A stretch of 64,000 nucleotides of DNA, taken from an uncultured Vibrio sp. (GTDB lineage: Bacteria; Pseudomonadota; Gammaproteobacteria; Enterobacterales; Vibrionaceae). Position numbers and translations under genes: made by a program. Shown piece by piece: positions 8,427 to 18,912 of the stretch. The stretch is from assembly GCF_963675395.1 (NCBI RefSeq), contig NZ_OY776223.1, positions 2,542,001-2,606,000 on the forward strand. Reading direction: 5' to 3'. Under the pieces are notes generated by a model. It was not told where the DNA came from. It did no database searches and was given only the letters and a program-made list of their open reading frames with translations. How positions within the stretch are numbered: the stretch's first letter is position 1; each line of letters starts with the position of its first letter.

Positions 8427-10415
8427 TTGAGTGACATGGCAAAAAATTTAATTCTGTGGCTTGTTATCGCTGTCGTATTGATGTCGGTATTCCAGAGCTT
8501 TGGCCCTGGGGAAAGTAATGGCAGAACCGTGGATTACACCACGTTTGTACAGGAAGTTGGCCAAGGCCAGATTCAAGAAGCAACTTTTAAAGACGGTGAA
8601 ATTAGCTTTATTCGTCGTGGCGGTGGGGCCAAAATGGTCACTTACATGCCAGTGTATGACCAAAAGCTTCTGGATGACCTAATTAACCAAAATGTGAAAG
8701 TGCAAGGTACGCCTCCTGAAGAGCAAAGCTTGCTCGGCACTATTTTTATTTCTTGGTTCCCAATGATCTTACTGATTGGTGTATGGATCTTCTTCATGCG
8801 TCAAATGCAAGGTGGTGGCGGTAAAGGCGCCATGTCTTTCGGTAAAAGTAAAGCTCGAATGATGAGCGAAGAACAGATCAAAACCACGTTTGCAGATGTT
8901 GCTGGCTGTGATGAAGCAAAAGAAGACGTAAAAGAACTGGTTGATTACCTACGTGACCCAAGCCGTTTCCAGAAGTTGGGGGGTAAGATTCCAACGGGTG
9001 TTCTTATGGTCGGTCCTCCTGGTACAGGTAAAACGTTGCTTGCGAAAGCGATTGCTGGTGAAGCTAAGGTCCCATTCTTTACCATCTCTGGTTCTGACTT
9101 TGTAGAAATGTTTGTTGGTGTTGGTGCATCTCGTGTGCGTGACATGTTCGAACAAGCAAAGAAAGCGTCACCTTGTATTATCTTCATCGATGAAATTGAT
9201 GCGGTTGGTCGTCAGCGTGGTGCTGGTGTAGGTGGTGGTCACGATGAGCGTGAGCAAACACTAAACCAAATGTTGGTTGAAATGGATGGTTTCGAAGGTA
9301 ACGAAGGTATCATTGTTATTGCCGCAACTAACCGTCCAGATGTTCTTGACCCTGCATTGCTGCGTCCTGGTCGTTTTGACCGTCAAGTAGTAGTAGGTCT
9401 ACCAGACGTACGTGGTCGTGAGCAGATTCTTAAAGTTCACATGCGTAAAGTCCCTCTCGCAGGTGATGTAGAGCCTTCTCTGATTGCACGTGGTACGCCA
9501 GGTTTCTCAGGTGCTGACTTAGCAAACTTAGTAAACGAAGCGGCGCTGTTTGCGGCTCGTGGCAACAAGCGCAACGTATCGATGGTTGAGTTTGAATTAG
9601 CTAAAGACAAAATCATGATGGGTGCAGAACGTCGCTCTATGGTAATGTCAGAAGAGACGAAAGCATCAACCGCCTATCATGAAGCGGGCCACGCGATTGT
9701 TGGTCGTTTAGTTCCAGAGCATGATCCTGTTTACAAGGTATCTATTATTCCTCGTGGTCGTGCGCTAGGTGTGACAATGTACCTACCAGAACAAGACCGT
9801 GTGAGCATGTCTCGTCAGCACTTAGAGTCAATGATTTCTAGTCTGTACGGCGGACGTCTTGCTGAAGAATTGATTTACGGTGCGGATAAAGTTTCAACAG
9901 GTGCTTCTAACGACATCGAACGTGCAACGGAAATTGCTCGTAAGATGGTAACGCAATGGGGTTTCTCTGAAAAACTTGGTCCTCTGTTGTATGCAGAAGA
10001 CGAAGGTGAAGTATTCCTAGGTCGTAGCGTAACCCAGACAAAACATATGTCTGATGATACCGCTAGGTTAATTGATGACGAAGTTCGCCAAATCATCGAT
10101 CGCAACTACGACCGAGCGAAAAAGATTTTGGAAGAGAATATGGATATCATGCATGCGATGAAAGATGCGCTAATGAAGTATGAAACCATAGATGCACACC
10201 AAATCGATGACCTCATGGAGCGTAAGGCTGAAATTCGTGAGCCTGCTGGCTGGGGGGATAGCCCTTCAAACAAACCTCAGGTTGATGACAAACCGCAAGC
10301 GACACCTGCAGCGAAAGAGGAAGATAAAAAGGCTGATGCAGATAACAATGCAGAGCAGTCTACTTCCCAAAAAGCGGCTTCAACTGACGCACCAGAAAAG
10401 AAAGATTCTGAATAA
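8427..10415 (+). CDS. ftsH: ATP-dependent zinc metalloprotease FtsH
   Basis: A membrane-anchored AAA+ protease of 662 aa that degrades misfolded membrane proteins and regulators such as sigma-32 and LpxC. Two transmembrane helices are visible (residues ~8-24 and ~105-125). Walker A is GPPGTGKT, Walker [10 protein letters not shown], the second region of homology follows, and the zinc site is HEAGH. The C-terminal tail is Lys/Asp-rich and variable. I chose the TTG at 8427 (MSDMAKN) because GAGAGG lies 8 bp upstream; the ATG at 8436, three codons on, is the E. coli-equivalent start. A strong terminator follows. Confidence 0.97.
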   Translation: MSDMAKNLILWLVIAVVLMSVFQSFGPGESNGRTVDYTTFVQEVGQGQIQEATFKDGEISFIRRGGGAKMVTYMPVYDQKLLDDLINQNVKVQGTPPEEQSLLGTIFISWFPMILLIGVWIFFMRQMQGGGGKGAMSFGKSKARMMSEEQIKTTFADVAGCDEAKEDVKELVDYLRDPSRFQKLGGKIPTGVLMVGPPGTGKTLLAKAIAGEAKVPFFTISGSDFVEMFVGVGASRVRDMFEQAKKASPCIIFIDEIDAVGRQRGAGVGGGHDEREQTLNQMLVEMDGFEGNEGIIVIAATNRPDVLDPALLRPGRFDRQVVVGLPDVRGREQILKVHMRKVPLAGDVEPSLIARGTPGFSGADLANLVNEAALFAARGNKRNVSMVEFELAKDKIMMGAERRSMVMSEETKASTAYHEAGHAIVGRLVPEHDPVYKVSIIPRGRALGVTMYLPEQDRVSMSRQHLESMISSLYGGRLAEELIYGADKVSTGASNDIERATEIARKMVTQWGFSEKLGPLLYAEDEGEVFLGRSVTQTKHMSDDTARLIDDEVRQIIDRNYDRAKKILEENMDIMHAMKDALMKYETIDAHQIDDLMERKAEIREPAGWGDSPSNKPQVDDKPQATPAAKEEDKKADADNNAEQSTSQKAASTDAPEKKDSE

Positions 10416-10432
10416 CAATTGTTGGTATTGAT

Positions 10433-10459
10433 AAACCCCGAGTTCGCTCGGGGTTTTTG
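10433..10459 (+). terminator. Terminator after ftsH
   Basis: AAACCCCGAG (10433-10442) and CTCGGGGTTT (10447-10456) form a perfect 10-bp stem with a TTCG tetraloop and T-tail. It ends only 8 nt before the folP start codon. Confidence 0.9.
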
Positions 10460-10467
10460 TATTTATT

Positions 10468-11301
10468 ATGATTATTAAAGCAAAAAACAAATCTTTGGAC
10501 CTTTCTCGTCCCCACGTCATGGCCATCCTCAACGTTACACCTGATTCCTTTTCTGATGGAGGCAAGTTCAATTCACTCGATTTAGCCCTTGTCCAAGTTG
10601 AGAAAATGATAAAAGCAGGGGTTAGCATTATCGATGTTGGCGGCGAATCAACGCGCCCTGGTGCTCCTGAAGTTACTCTGGAAGATGAACTTGAACGAGT
10701 GATCCCCGTCGTCAGAGCGATCAGAGCTCACTACCCAGATGTGTGGATTTCAGTTGACACCAGTAAAGCTGAAGTGATTCGTCAGTCCGTGGAAGCAGGG
10801 GCAGACCTGATTAATGATATTCGTTCACTGACCGAGCCGGGCGCTTTGGAAGTCGCAGCACAAGCGAATATACCGGTGTGCATCATGCATATGAAAGGTC
10901 AACCAAAGACCATGCAACAGAACCCGCAATATGATGATCTGATGCAGGAAGTGGAGCAATTTTTAGCGGAGCGCATGGCAGTATGCGAAGCGGCAGGTAT
11001 TGCTCGTAAAAATATCATTCTTGATCCTGGTTTTGGCTTTGGCAAAACCATAGAACACAATTATCATATGCTGGCTCATCTCGAGAAGTTTCATGAATTT
11101 GGCTTGCCTATTTTGGCCGGCATGTCTCGTAAGTCGATGATTTTTAAACTGTTGGATAAGCCTGCAGCAGAATGTACAAACGCCAGTGTCGTTTGTGCCA
11201 CTATCGCCGCGATGAAAGGTGCACAGATCATTCGAGTACACGACTTTGAAGAAACGCTAGAAGCGATGAAAGTTGTTGAGATGACGAAAAACAATATTTA
11301 A
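10468..11301 (+). CDS. folP: Dihydropteroate synthase
   Basis: A 277-aa TIM-barrel enzyme joining p-aminobenzoate to 6-hydroxymethyl-dihydropterin pyrophosphate in folate synthesis; it is the target of sulfonamides. Family signatures: [13 protein letters not shown] (residues ~13-25), [17 protein letters not shown] and GMSRKS. The start at 10468 aligns with E. coli FolP but has no visible Shine-Dalgarno, because the ftsH terminator occupies that position. Translation may depend on read-through RNA or an unusual initiation context. glmM follows after 19 bp, the conserved folP-glmM pair. Confidence 0.96.
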   Translation: MIIKAKNKSLDLSRPHVMAILNVTPDSFSDGGKFNSLDLALVQVEKMIKAGVSIIDVGGESTRPGAPEVTLEDELERVIPVVRAIRAHYPDVWISVDTSKAEVIRQSVEAGADLINDIRSLTEPGALEVAAQANIPVCIMHMKGQPKTMQQNPQYDDLMQEVEQFLAERMAVCEAAGIARKNIILDPGFGFGKTIEHNYHMLAHLEKFHEFGLPILAGMSRKSMIFKLLDKPAAECTNASVVCATIAAMKGAQIIRVHDFEETLEAMKVVEMTKNNI

Positions 11302-11320
11302 AAATAACAAAGGAAAGTTT

Positions 11321-12661
11321 ATGTCTAATAAAAGACGTTACTTTGGTACAGATGGTGTGCGTGGCAAAGTTGGCCAATATCCAATCACACCTGATTTCGT
11401 ACTTAAGCTAGGTTGGGCGGCTGGTCGCGTATTAGCGAAACAAGGCACAAAAAAAGTAATTATCGGTAAAGATACTCGTATATCTGGCTACATGCTTGAG
11501 TCTGCTCTAGAAGCTGGTTTAGCGGCAGCGGGTCTTAAAGCGACGTTTACTGGACCAATGCCAACGCCAGCCGTTGCTTATTTAACCCAAACATTCAGAG
11601 CAGAAGCTGGGATTGTGATCTCTGCATCTCATAATCCTTACTACGATAATGGCATCAAGTTTTTCTCTTCTGAAGGCACTAAATTGCCTGATGATATTGA
11701 ACTTGCGATCGAAGCGGAATTGGATAAAGAGATTGAATGTGTGGAGTCGGCTGAGTTGGGTAAAGCAACCCGTCTAAACGATGCTGCAGGTCGATACATT
11801 GAGTTTTGCAAAAGTACTTTTCCTTCTGCGCTGACTCTCTCAAGTCTTAAAATTGTGGTTGACTGTGCGCATGGTGCCACTTATCACATCGCTCCTAATG
11901 TATTTAAAGAACTGGGTGCAGAAGTTATTGCGATGGGCGTTGAGCCTAATGGCACGAATATCAACGATGAAGTTGGCGCGACGGATGTACGTGCTTTACA
12001 AAAGCGTGTGGTAGAAGAGCAAGCGCACTTAGGGTTGGCGTTTGATGGCGATGGGGATCGCCTGATCATGGTTGACCATTTAGGTAATAAAGTAGATGGT
12101 GATCAAATTGCCTACATCATCGCCAGAGATGCGCTACGCCGTGGTGAGCTAAAAGGTGGTGTTGTTGGTACGTTGATGACTAACTTAGGTATGGAAAACG
12201 GCCTGAAGCAGCTGGGTATTCCGTTTGTACGTGCTGCGGTAGGTGACCGTTATGTTATGGAGCAGTTACTTGCGAAGGGTTGGAAGATAGGTGCTGAAAA
12301 CTCTGGCCATATTATCCTGCTAGATAAAGTCACAACCGGTGATGCGATTGTTGCTGCTTTACAGGTACTTGCTTCAATTATTGGTAGCGATATGTCGCTA
12401 TACGATCTTTCTCAAGGAATGAAGCTGTACCCGCAAGTTCTGGAAAACGTTCGTTTCTCTGGAGATGTAAACCCACTAGAAGCAAAAGCCGTATTGGACT
12501 CTGTTGCTGACGTTGAAGCTGAATTAGGCGATAAAGGTCGAGTGCTACTGCGTAAGTCGGGTACAGAGCCACTTATTCGCGTAATGGTCGAAGGCGAAGA
12601 TGCAGAACTTGTACAGAGCTCAGCATTGAAGATTGCTGAAGCGGTAAAAGCAAGTTTCTAA
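11321..12661 (+). CDS. glmM: Phosphoglucosamine mutase
   Basis: A 446-aa enzyme interconverting glucosamine-6-phosphate and glucosamine-1-phosphate, feeding UDP-GlcNAc for peptidoglycan and LPS. The phosphoserine loop [12 protein letters not shown] (serine near residue 102) and the metal-binding DGDGDR motif are present, as is the C-terminal [15 protein letters not shown] phosphate-binding loop. An AAAGGAAAG ribosome binding site precedes the ATG. Probably co-transcribed with folP and closed by the terminator at 12689. Confidence 0.97.
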   Translation: MSNKRRYFGTDGVRGKVGQYPITPDFVLKLGWAAGRVLAKQGTKKVIIGKDTRISGYMLESALEAGLAAAGLKATFTGPMPTPAVAYLTQTFRAEAGIVISASHNPYYDNGIKFFSSEGTKLPDDIELAIEAELDKEIECVESAELGKATRLNDAAGRYIEFCKSTFPSALTLSSLKIVVDCAHGATYHIAPNVFKELGAEVIAMGVEPNGTNINDEVGATDVRALQKRVVEEQAHLGLAFDGDGDRLIMVDHLGNKVDGDQIAYIIARDALRRGELKGGVVGTLMTNLGMENGLKQLGIPFVRAAVGDRYVMEQLLAKGWKIGAENSGHIILLDKVTTGDAIVAALQVLASIIGSDMSLYDLSQGMKLYPQVLENVRFSGDVNPLEAKAVLDSVADVEAELGDKGRVLLRKSGTEPLIRVMVEGEDAELVQSSALKIAEAVKASF

Positions 12662-12688
12662 TCATTGTTTTAACTTATTGAGTGAAAG

Positions 12689-12714
12689 AAAAGGGTATTT
12701 TTTGCCCTTTTTTT
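12689..12714 (+). terminator. Terminator after glmM
   Basis: AAAAGGG (12689-12695) pairs with CCCTTTT (12705-12711) over a T-rich loop, followed by further T residues. It separates glmM from secG. Confidence 0.75.
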
Positions 12715-12886
12715 GAGCGTTCGACTCACGGACGTTGTTTTTTTACTAATTTCCCCTTGTCAGCGTTAATGGCTTTCGCTAGTATTGCACCGCCTCCCGT
12801 TAGGAGGTCGCTAGCCTTGTTCATTTAATAAGATTCATTATTTTTGAGCGGCGCTGGCTCAACAATTTGGAACATAGGTGGAAAAA

Positions 12887-13225
12887 ATGTTTACAGTTCT
12901 ACTTGTGATTTACCTGTTGGCGGCGCTTGGTGTGATTGGCCTTGTGTTGATTCAACAAGGTAAAGGCGCAGATATGGGAGCCTCGTTCGGTGCTGGTGCT
13001 TCAAACACAGTGTTTGGTGCTAGCGGCTCAGGTAATTTCTTAACCCGAACAACTGCTATTTTAGCAACCGTATTTTTTGTCGTTAGCTTGCTACTTGGTC
13101 GTATGTCTACGCACAAGACCGAGTCTCAATGGGTAGACCCAACGTTAGGTCAGCCAGTTGTTGAACAAGTTAAGGACGCAGCGAGTGAAGTTCCAGCACC
13201 TACAGGTGATGAAATTCCTCAATAA
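12887..13225 (+). CDS. secG: SecG subunit of the protein translocase
   Basis: A 112-aa inner-membrane protein with two transmembrane helices (residues ~2-20 and ~52-70) separated by the conserved QQGKGADMGASFGAGAS loop, like E. coli SecG. It stimulates SecYE/SecA-driven export. AGGTGG is 5 bp before the ATG at 12887, which I prefer over the GTG at 12878 that lies inside that ribosome binding site. The upstream leader contains a small CCTCC/GGAGG hairpin near 12795-12808. The gene precedes tRNA-Leu, as in E. coli (secG-leuU). Confidence 0.95.
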   Translation: MFTVLLVIYLLAALGVIGLVLIQQGKGADMGASFGAGASNTVFGASGSGNFLTRTTAILATVFFVVSLLLGRMSTHKTESQWVDPTLGQPVVEQVKDAASEVPAPTGDEIPQ

Positions 13226-13241
13226 GCTGCAAGGTTTTGAT

Positions 13242-13325
13242 GCCGAGATGGTGAAATTGGTAGACACGCTAGCATGAGGTGCTAGTGCCTTTGGTGTGAG
13301 GGTTCGAGTCCCTCTCTCGGCACCA
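13242..13325 (+). tRNA. leuU: tRNA-Leu (anticodon GAG)
   Basis: 84 nt including CCA. The acceptor stem GCCGAGA pairs with TCTCGGC. The anticodon stem CTAGC/GCTAG encloses the loop ATGAGGT, giving anticodon GAG. A long variable arm, as expected for tRNA-Leu, and the T-arm GGTTCGAGTCC are present. It lies 16 bp after secG, the same arrangement as E. coli secG-leuU. Confidence 0.97.
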
Positions 13326-13337
13326 TGTATTTACAAA

Positions 13338-13366
13338 CTTGTAAATCACTTGTTTGCGAGTATAAT
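13338..13366 (+). promoter_or_regulatory. Promoter of tRNA-fMet/rimP transcription unit
   Basis: A perfect -10 hexamer TATAAT (13361-13366) has CTTGTA 17 bp upstream (13338-13343) as a weak -35. A GC-containing discriminator follows, typical of stable-RNA promoters. It lies in the short gap between the two tRNA genes. Confidence 0.65.
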
Positions 13367-13381
13367 GCTCAGCAAGTCGGA

Positions 13382-13458
<77 letters not shown>

Positions 13459-13499
13459 ATCTCTTTCTTTGAATAAGAAATCGAGGGTTGGCAAGTTTG

Positions 13500-13552
13500 C
13501 GTAGTACTAACCACACTACGAGTTAAGAATGGCATTGTTATCTATTCTTAAC
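13500..13552 (+). other. Paired stem-loops downstream of tRNA-fMet
   Basis: CGTAGT (13500-13505) pairs with ACTACG (13515-13520), and GTTAAGAAT (13522-13530) pairs perfectly with ATTCTTAAC (13544-13552). Neither has a T-tract. They lie between the tRNA 3' end and the first terminator and may guide 3' processing. Confidence 0.5.
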
Positions 13553-13572
13553 GTATCAGGGTCCAGCAGCAT

Positions 13573-13597
13573 AAAACCCCGACTATCGGGGTTTTTT
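13573..13597 (+). terminator. First terminator between tRNA-fMet and rimP
   Basis: AAAACCCCGA (13573-13582) and TCGGGGTTTT (13586-13595) form a perfect 10-bp stem with a 3-nt loop and a T-tail. Confidence 0.9.
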
Positions 13598-13646
13598 GTT
13601 ATCTGAGTTTTTTAAATATCTCAGATTGCTGCTTGGTTTTTTGATT

Positions 13647-13667
13647 GGGCTCTGAGCCCTTTTTTTG
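13647..13667 (+). terminator. Second terminator, directly upstream of rimP
   Basis: GGGCT (13647-13651) pairs with AGCCC (13655-13659) and is followed by eight T residues. The tract ends 17 bp before the rimP ATG, so transcription into rimP-nusA-infB must read through it, or start between. Confidence 0.8.
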
Positions 13668-13684
13668 TTTCTGGAGTGGTTTAA

Positions 13685-14140
13685 ATGACTGGTTTAGAAA
13701 GACAACTTACTGAAATGCTTGAAGCTCCTGTTGAGGCGTCGGGCTATGAGTTGGTTGGATTAGAATTCATTCGTGCAGGCGCGCACTCAACGCTACGCAT
13801 CTATATTGACCATGAAAATGGCATTAACGTGGACGACTGTGCAGAAGTTAGCCACCAAGTAAGTGCGGTACTAGACGTTGAAGATCCAATTTCGGTTGCT
13901 TACAGCCTAGAAGTGTCTTCTCCAGGTTTAGAAAGACCGCTTTTCAAAGCAGCACATTACGAGCAATTTATTGGTCACGAGGTCAGCATCGTTTTGAAAA
14001 TGGCTGTAGCAAACCGTCGTAAGTGGAAAGGTATTATCCACGGCGTTGATGGCGAAACAGTGACAGTTACTGTTGAAGGTCAGCAAGAAGAGTTTGCTTT
14101 AAGTAACATTTCAAAAGCTAACCTGATCCCTAAATTTTAG
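13685..14140 (+). CDS. rimP: Ribosome maturation factor RimP
   Basis: A 151-aa cytoplasmic factor needed for 30S maturation, with the N-terminal alpha/beta domain and C-terminal SH3-like domain of the family. Conserved stretches include [26 protein letters not shown] and [18 protein letters not shown] motif lies before the ATG. It is the first gene of rimP-nusA-infB-rbfA-truB, whose order is conserved from E. coli. Two terminators precede it, suggesting antitermination or read-through control. Confidence 0.96.
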   Translation: MTGLERQLTEMLEAPVEASGYELVGLEFIRAGAHSTLRIYIDHENGINVDDCAEVSHQVSAVLDVEDPISVAYSLEVSSPGLERPLFKAAHYEQFIGHEVSIVLKMAVANRRKWKGIIHGVDGETVTVTVEGQQEEFALSNISKANLIPKF

Positions 14141-14176
14141 TTCCCTAAAAAAGTTTAAGCTTAGAGGCTAAATACA

Positions 14177-15664
14177 ATGAGTAAAGAAATTTTAGCGGTA
14201 GCAGAAGCGGTATCGAACGAAAAAGCGGTACCTCGTGAGCGTATCTTTGAAGCTCTTGAGATTGCTCTAGCAACTTCTACAAAGAAAAAATACGAAATCG
14301 AAATCGACGTACGTGTTGCTATTGACCGTAAAACGGGTGAATTCGTGACTTACCGTCGCTGGTTGGTGGTAGACAATGTTGAAAACCCAACCAAAGAGAT
14401 CTCTCTAGAAGCGGCACAATATGACGATGATTCAGTTGAGCTAGGCGATTACGTAGAAGACGAGATCCAATCAGTAACGTTTGACCGTATTACGACTCAA
14501 ACGGCTAAGCAAGTTATCGTACAAAAAGTTCGTGAAGCTGAGCGTGCACAAATCGTTGAGCAGTTCATTGACAACGAAGGTGACCTAATCACTGGTGTTG
14601 TTAAGAAAGTAAACCGCGACACTGTCGTACTTGATCTGGGCAACAACGCAGAAGCGGTAATCCTACGTGATGACCAACTTCCTCGTGAAAACTTCCGTCC
14701 AGGTGACCGTGTTCGTGGTCTTCTGTACAAAGTGGCTCCAGAAGCGCGTGGTTTCCAACTGTTCATCACTCGTTCTAAGCCTGAAATGCTAGCAGAACTA
14801 TTCCGTGTTGAAGTGCCTGAAATCGCTGAAGACATCATCGAGCTTAAAGGCGCGGCGCGTGATCCAGGTTCTCGTGCGAAGATCGCAGTTAAGACTAACG
14901 ACAAGCGTATTGACCCTGTTGGTGCGTGTGTTGGTATGCGTGGTGCACGTGTACAAGCGGTTTCTGGCGAGCTTGGCGGTGAGCGTATCGATATCGTGCT
15001 TTGGGATGATAACCCAGCTCAGTTCGTTATCAACGCAATGGCTCCAGCTGATGTTGCATCTATCATCGTTGATGAAGATGCGCACGCAATGGACATCGCT
15101 GTTGAAGCAGATAACCTAGCACAAGCTATCGGTCGTAATGGCCAAAACGTTCGTCTTGCCTCTCAACTAACAGGTTGGGAACTGAACGTAATGACAGTGG
15201 CAGATCTTCAGAAGAAACACGCTGAAGAATCACAAGCGTCGATTGAAAACTTCATGAAGTACCTTGATATCGAAGAGGACTTCGCACAGCTACTTGTTGA
15301 AGAAGGTTTCTCAACATTAGAAGAAGTTGCTTACGTACCAGTAAACGAGCTACTTGAAGTCGATGGTCTGAATGAAGAGCTAATCGAAGAGCTACGTGGT
15401 CGTGCGAAAGATGCACTAACAACAATCGCATTAGCGCAAGAAGAGTCTTTTGAAGGTCTTGAGCCAGCAGATGATCTCCTTGGACTTGAAGGTCTAGAGC
15501 GCGAAATGGCATATAAATTGGCAGCAAAAGGTGTGGCAACACTGGAAGACCTCGCTGACCAAGGCATTGACGATTTAGAAGGTATTGAAGGCCTGACCGA
15601 AGAGCGTGCAGGTGAGCTAATTATGGCCGCACGTAACATCTGTTGGTTCGGCGAAGAAGCATAA
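14177..15664 (+). CDS. nusA: Transcription termination/antitermination factor NusA
   Basis: A 495-aa RNA polymerase-binding factor. Domains in order: N-terminal RNAP-binding domain (~1-125), S1 domain (~135-200), two KH domains (~230-345, with [11 protein letters not shown] and [11 protein letters not shown]), and two C-terminal acidic repeats of helix-hairpin-helix type (~365-425 and ~440-490). It slows RNA polymerase at pauses, helps intrinsic and Rho termination, and works in rRNA antitermination. In E. coli it represses its own operon by acting at leader terminators, which is notable given the two terminators ahead of rimP here. Confidence 0.97.
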   Translation: MSKEILAVAEAVSNEKAVPRERIFEALEIALATSTKKKYEIEIDVRVAIDRKTGEFVTYRRWLVVDNVENPTKEISLEAAQYDDDSVELGDYVEDEIQSVTFDRITTQTAKQVIVQKVREAERAQIVEQFIDNEGDLITGVVKKVNRDTVVLDLGNNAEAVILRDDQLPRENFRPGDRVRGLLYKVAPEARGFQLFITRSKPEMLAELFRVEVPEIAEDIIELKGAARDPGSRAKIAVKTNDKRIDPVGACVGMRGARVQAVSGELGGERIDIVLWDDNPAQFVINAMAPADVASIIVDEDAHAMDIAVEADNLAQAIGRNGQNVRLASQLTGWELNVMTVADLQKKHAEESQASIENFMKYLDIEEDFAQLLVEEGFSTLEEVAYVPVNELLEVDGLNEELIEELRGRAKDALTTIALAQEESFEGLEPADDLLGLEGLEREMAYKLAAKGVATLEDLADQGIDDLEGIEGLTEERAGELIMAARNICWFGEEA

Positions 15665-15684
15665 TTCAGCAAGGAGGAAGCGGC

Positions 15685-18402
15685 ATGACACAATTAACAG
15701 TTAAAGCACTGAGTGATGAGATTGGTACGCCAGTCGACCGCTTGATTGAACAACTTGCTGACGCTGGCATTAAAAAGGCGAGCTCTGACAATGTTACTGA
15801 TGAAGAGAAGCAGCAGCTTCTCTCTCATCTGAAAAAAGAACACGGTGATAAATCTGGCGATTCAGAGCCGACACGCCTTACGCTACAGCGTAAAACTCGT
15901 AGTACACTTAGTGTGAACGCGGGTGGTGGTAAGAGTAAGAATGTTCAGGTTGAGGTGCGCAAAAAACGTACATACGTGAAGCGCAGCACAATTGAAGATG
16001 AAGCGAAACGTGAAGCTGAAGAAGCAGCAAAACGTGAAGCAGAAGAAGCAGCAAAACGTGCAGCGGAAGAAGCCGCAAAGCGTGAAGCTGAAGAAACTGC
16101 AAAACGTGAAGCAGAAGAAGCAGCAAAACGTGAAGCTGAAGAAAAAGCGAAACGTGAAGCTGAAGAAAAAGCGAAACGAGACGTTGATACGAATGCACAA
16201 CGTGAAGCTGACGAAAAAGTGAAACGTGATGCTGAAGACAAAATTAAGCAAGAAGCAGCGCGAAAAGAGGCCGACGAGCTTAAACGCCGTCAGGAAGAAG
16301 AAGCTAAGCGTAAGGCTGAAGAGGAAAGTCAGCGCAAGCTTGAAGAAGCTCGCGAATTGGCTGAAAAGAATAAAGAGCGTTGGTCTGCTGCAGAAGAGAA
16401 AAAGGGTGATATGGAAGATACAGATTACCATGTAACGACTTCACAATACGCACGTGAAGCCGAAGATGAAGCAGATCGCAAAGTAGAAGGTGGTCGTCGT
16501 AAGAAGAAGAAACCTTCTAACAAAGATGATCAGGCACGTAACGGTAGCCGTAACCGTAGCCAACGTGGTGGTAAAGGCGGCCGTAAGGGCAAGCTAGCTA
16601 AGCCAACTTCAATGCAACACGGCTTCGATAAGTCAGCAACCGTTGCTAAACAAGACGTTGTGATCGGCGAGACAATCGTTCTATCTGAACTGGCTAACAA
16701 GATGTCGGTTAAAGCGACAGAAGTTATCAAAGTGATGATGAAGATGGGCGCAATGGCGACTATCAACCAGGTTATCGACCAAGAAACTGCACAACTTGTT
16801 GCTGAAGAAATGGGCCACAAGGTTGTTCTTCGCAAAGAGAACGAACTGGAAGAAGCAGTACTGTCAGATCGTGACACGAATGCAGAAGCGGTTCCTCGTG
16901 CACCAGTTGTTACTATCATGGGTCACGTTGACCACGGTAAGACATCAACACTTGACTACATTCGTCGTACACACGTTGCTTCAGGGGAAGCGGGTGGTAT
17001 CACTCAGCACATCGGTGCATACCACGTTGAAACTGAAAACGGCATGATCACGTTCCTTGATACTCCTGGACACGCGGCGTTTACTGCTATGCGTGCACGT
17101 GGTGCTCAAGCGACAGATATCGTTGTTCTAGTTGTAGCTGCAGATGATGGTGTAATGCCTCAAACGGTTGAAGCTATCCAGCACGCGAAAGCGGCAGGTG
17201 TTCCTTTGATCGTTGCAGTGAACAAGATCGACAAAGAAGGTGCTAACCCAGACAACGTTAAGAACGAACTGGCACAGTACGATGTTATTCCTGAAGAGTG
17301 GGGCGGTGAGAACATTTTCGTTCACATCTCTGCGAAACAAGGTACTAACATTGACGCGCTTCTAGAGTCAATCCTTCTGCAATCTGAAGTTCTAGAGCTT
17401 ACAGCGGTTAAAGAAGGCATGGCATCTGGCGTAGTTGTAGAATCTCGTCTAGATAAAGGTCGTGGTCCGGTTGCAACTGTTCTCGTTCAGTCTGGTACGC
17501 TAAACAAAGGCGATATCGTTCTTTGTGGTCAAGAATACGGCCGTGTTCGTGCAATGCGCGACGAACTAGGTCAGGAAATCACAGAAGCTGGCCCGTCTAT
17601 CCCAGTTGAGATCCTAGGTCTTTCTGGTGTACCTGCATCAGGTGACGAAGCAACAGTAGTACGTGACGAGCGTAAAGCGCGTGAAGTTGCAAACTATCGT
17701 GCTGGTAAGTTCCGTGAAGTGAAACTTGCTCGCCAGCAGAAATCTAAACTAGAGAACATGTTCTCTAACATGACTGCTGGTGAAGTTGCTGAACTGAACG
17801 TTGTACTTAAGGCTGACGTTCAAGGTTCTGTGGAAGCTATCGCAGACTCTCTAGTGAAACTGTCGACTGACGAAGTTAAAGTGAACATCGTTGGTTCAGG
17901 TGTTGGTGGTATCACTGAGACTGACGTAGTACTAGCAGAAGCTTCAAATGCAATCATTCTAGGCTTTAACGTACGTGCTGATGCATCTGCTCGTCGTGCC
18001 GTTGAAGCAGCAGCTGTTGACCTACGTTACTACTCAATCATTTACCAATTGATTGACGAAGTGAAACAGGCAATGGGCGGTATGCTTGCTCCAGAATTCA
18101 AGCAAGAGATCATTGGTCTTGCTGAAGTACGTGATGTATTTAAGTCACCAAAACTGGGCGCAATCGCTGGCTGTATGGTTACTGAAGGTCTGATTAAGCG
18201 TAACAACCCAATCCGCGTACTGCGTGATAACGTTGTTATCTACGAAGGTGAACTAGAGTCACTACGTCGCTTTAAAGATGACGTTCAAGAAGTTAAGAAT
18301 GGCTACGAGTGTGGTATCGGCGTTAAGAACTACAACGATGTTCGCGTTGGCGACCAAATCGAAGTATTCGAAATCGTTGAAATCAAACGTACTCTAGACT
18401 AA
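15685..18402 (+). CDS. infB: Translation initiation factor IF-2
   Basis: A 905-aa GTPase that places fMet-tRNA on the 30S subunit and promotes 70S joining. Domains: an IF2N module (~1-50), a charged linker with degenerate octapeptide repeats (~107-190), a basic [17 protein letters not shown] segment, a second IF2N module (~330-385), the G domain starting at GHVDHGKT (residue 413), then domains II-IV. AAGGAGG lies 7 bp before the ATG at 15685; an upstream in-frame start inside nusA is unlikely. The initiator tRNA that IF-2 binds is encoded at the head of the same cluster. Confidence 0.97.
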   Translation: MTQLTVKALSDEIGTPVDRLIEQLADAGIKKASSDNVTDEEKQQLLSHLKKEHGDKSGDSEPTRLTLQRKTRSTLSVNAGGGKSKNVQVEVRKKRTYVKRSTIEDEAKREAEEAAKREAEEAAKRAAEEAAKREAEETAKREAEEAAKREAEEKAKREAEEKAKRDVDTNAQREADEKVKRDAEDKIKQEAARKEADELKRRQEEEAKRKAEEESQRKLEEARELAEKNKERWSAAEEKKGDMEDTDYHVTTSQYAREAEDEADRKVEGGRRKKKKPSNKDDQARNGSRNRSQRGGKGGRKGKLAKPTSMQHGFDKSATVAKQDVVIGETIVLSELANKMSVKATEVIKVMMKMGAMATINQVIDQETAQLVAEEMGHKVVLRKENELEEAVLSDRDTNAEAVPRAPVVTIMGHVDHGKTSTLDYIRRTHVASGEAGGITQHIGAYHVETENGMITFLDTPGHAAFTAMRARGAQATDIVVLVVAADDGVMPQTVEAIQHAKAAGVPLIVAVNKIDKEGANPDNVKNELAQYDVIPEEWGGENIFVHISAKQGTNIDALLESILLQSEVLELTAVKEGMASGVVVESRLDKGRGPVATVLVQSGTLNKGDIVLCGQEYGRVRAMRDELGQEITEAGPSIPVEILGLSGVPASGDEATVVRDERKAREVANYRAGKFREVKLARQQKSKLENMFSNMTAGEVAELNVVLKADVQGSVEAIADSLVKLSTDEVKVNIVGSGVGGITETDVVLAEASNAIILGFNVRADASARRAVEAAAVDLRYYSIIYQLIDEVKQAMGGMLAPEFKQEIIGLAEVRDVFKSPKLGAIAGCMVTEGLIKRNNPIRVLRDNVVIYEGELESLRRFKDDVQEVKNGYECGIGVKNYNDVRVGDQIEVFEIVEIKRTLD
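16002..16260 (+). repeat. In-frame 24-bp repeats in the IF-2 linker
   Basis: About ten tandem, degenerate copies of a 24-bp unit encode [12 protein letters not shown] octapeptides (later [32 protein letters not shown]). They predict a highly charged single alpha-helix between the N-terminal module and the GTPase core. The first seven units are the most alike at DNA level, so copy number may vary between strains. Long antisense open frames here arise from the repeat composition. Confidence 0.85.
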
Positions 18403-18463
18403 TTGACTAAGATTACTCGTATTATCTTTGATAGATAAGTAGTAATTGGTTGTTGAATACACC

Positions 18464-18493
18464 ATGGGGGGCTGGCTTAGACCAACCCCCCAT
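18464..18493 (+). other. Strong G/C hairpin between infB and rbfA
   Basis: ATGGGGGG (18464-18471) plus TGG pair with CCA plus CCCCCCAT (18486-18493). The following bases TCTTTCTATA are T-rich but not a clean T-run. It may be a leaky terminator or an RNA-processing/stability element inside the operon. Confidence 0.6.
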
Positions 18494-18516
18494 TCTTTCT
18501 ATATAAGAGAAAAGAT

Positions 18517-18912
18517 ATGTCAAAAGAATTTAGCCGCACGCAGCGCGTTTCACAGCAGCTGCAAAAAGAACTTGCCATGATCCTTCAACGTGAAGTTCGT
18601 GACTCACGTTTGGGCATGGTTACTATCTCAGATGTTGAAGTATCTCGTGATCTTGCTTACGCAAAAGTATTCGTTACTTTCCTATGCGTAGGCGAGCAAA
18701 CACCAGAATCATGTCTGGCAGCGCTACGTGAGCATGAAGTGCATATTCGCATGATGCTAGGTAAGCGTATTCGTCTGCGTCTTACTCCAGAAATTCGTTT
18801 CCACTACGACAATACACTGGTTGAAGGTATGCGAATGTCTAACCTAGTGTCTGAAGTGGTTAGTGCAGACAAGCAAAAGCAAAAAGATTCTGGTCGTGAG
18901 GACGAAGAATAA
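18517..18912 (+). CDS. rbfA: Ribosome-binding factor A
   Basis: A 131-aa KH-type protein starting [20 protein letters not shown]. It binds free 30S subunits and assists 16S 5'-end maturation and cold adaptation. Family motifs include [22 protein letters not shown] and the [12 protein letters not shown] strand. Its stop overlaps the truB start by one base (TAATG), so truB translation is probably coupled. A G-rich hairpin lies just upstream. Confidence 0.96.
   Translation: MSKEFSRTQRVSQQLQKELAMILQREVRDSRLGMVTISDVEVSRDLAYAKVFVTFLCVGEQTPESCLAALREHEVHIRMMLGKRIRLRLTPEIRFHYDNTLVEGMRMSNLVSEVVSADKQKQKDSGREDEE

Noticed and set aside
16002..16260. Short direct repeats as a CRISPR array
   Set aside because: Units are contiguous without spacers and lie in frame within infB; no cas genes in the window.
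15883..16431. Several long antisense and alternate-frame ORFs over the infB linker
   Set aside because: They arise from the biased composition of the AKREAEE repeats; phenylalanine- or serine-only low-complexity translations and no ribosome sites.
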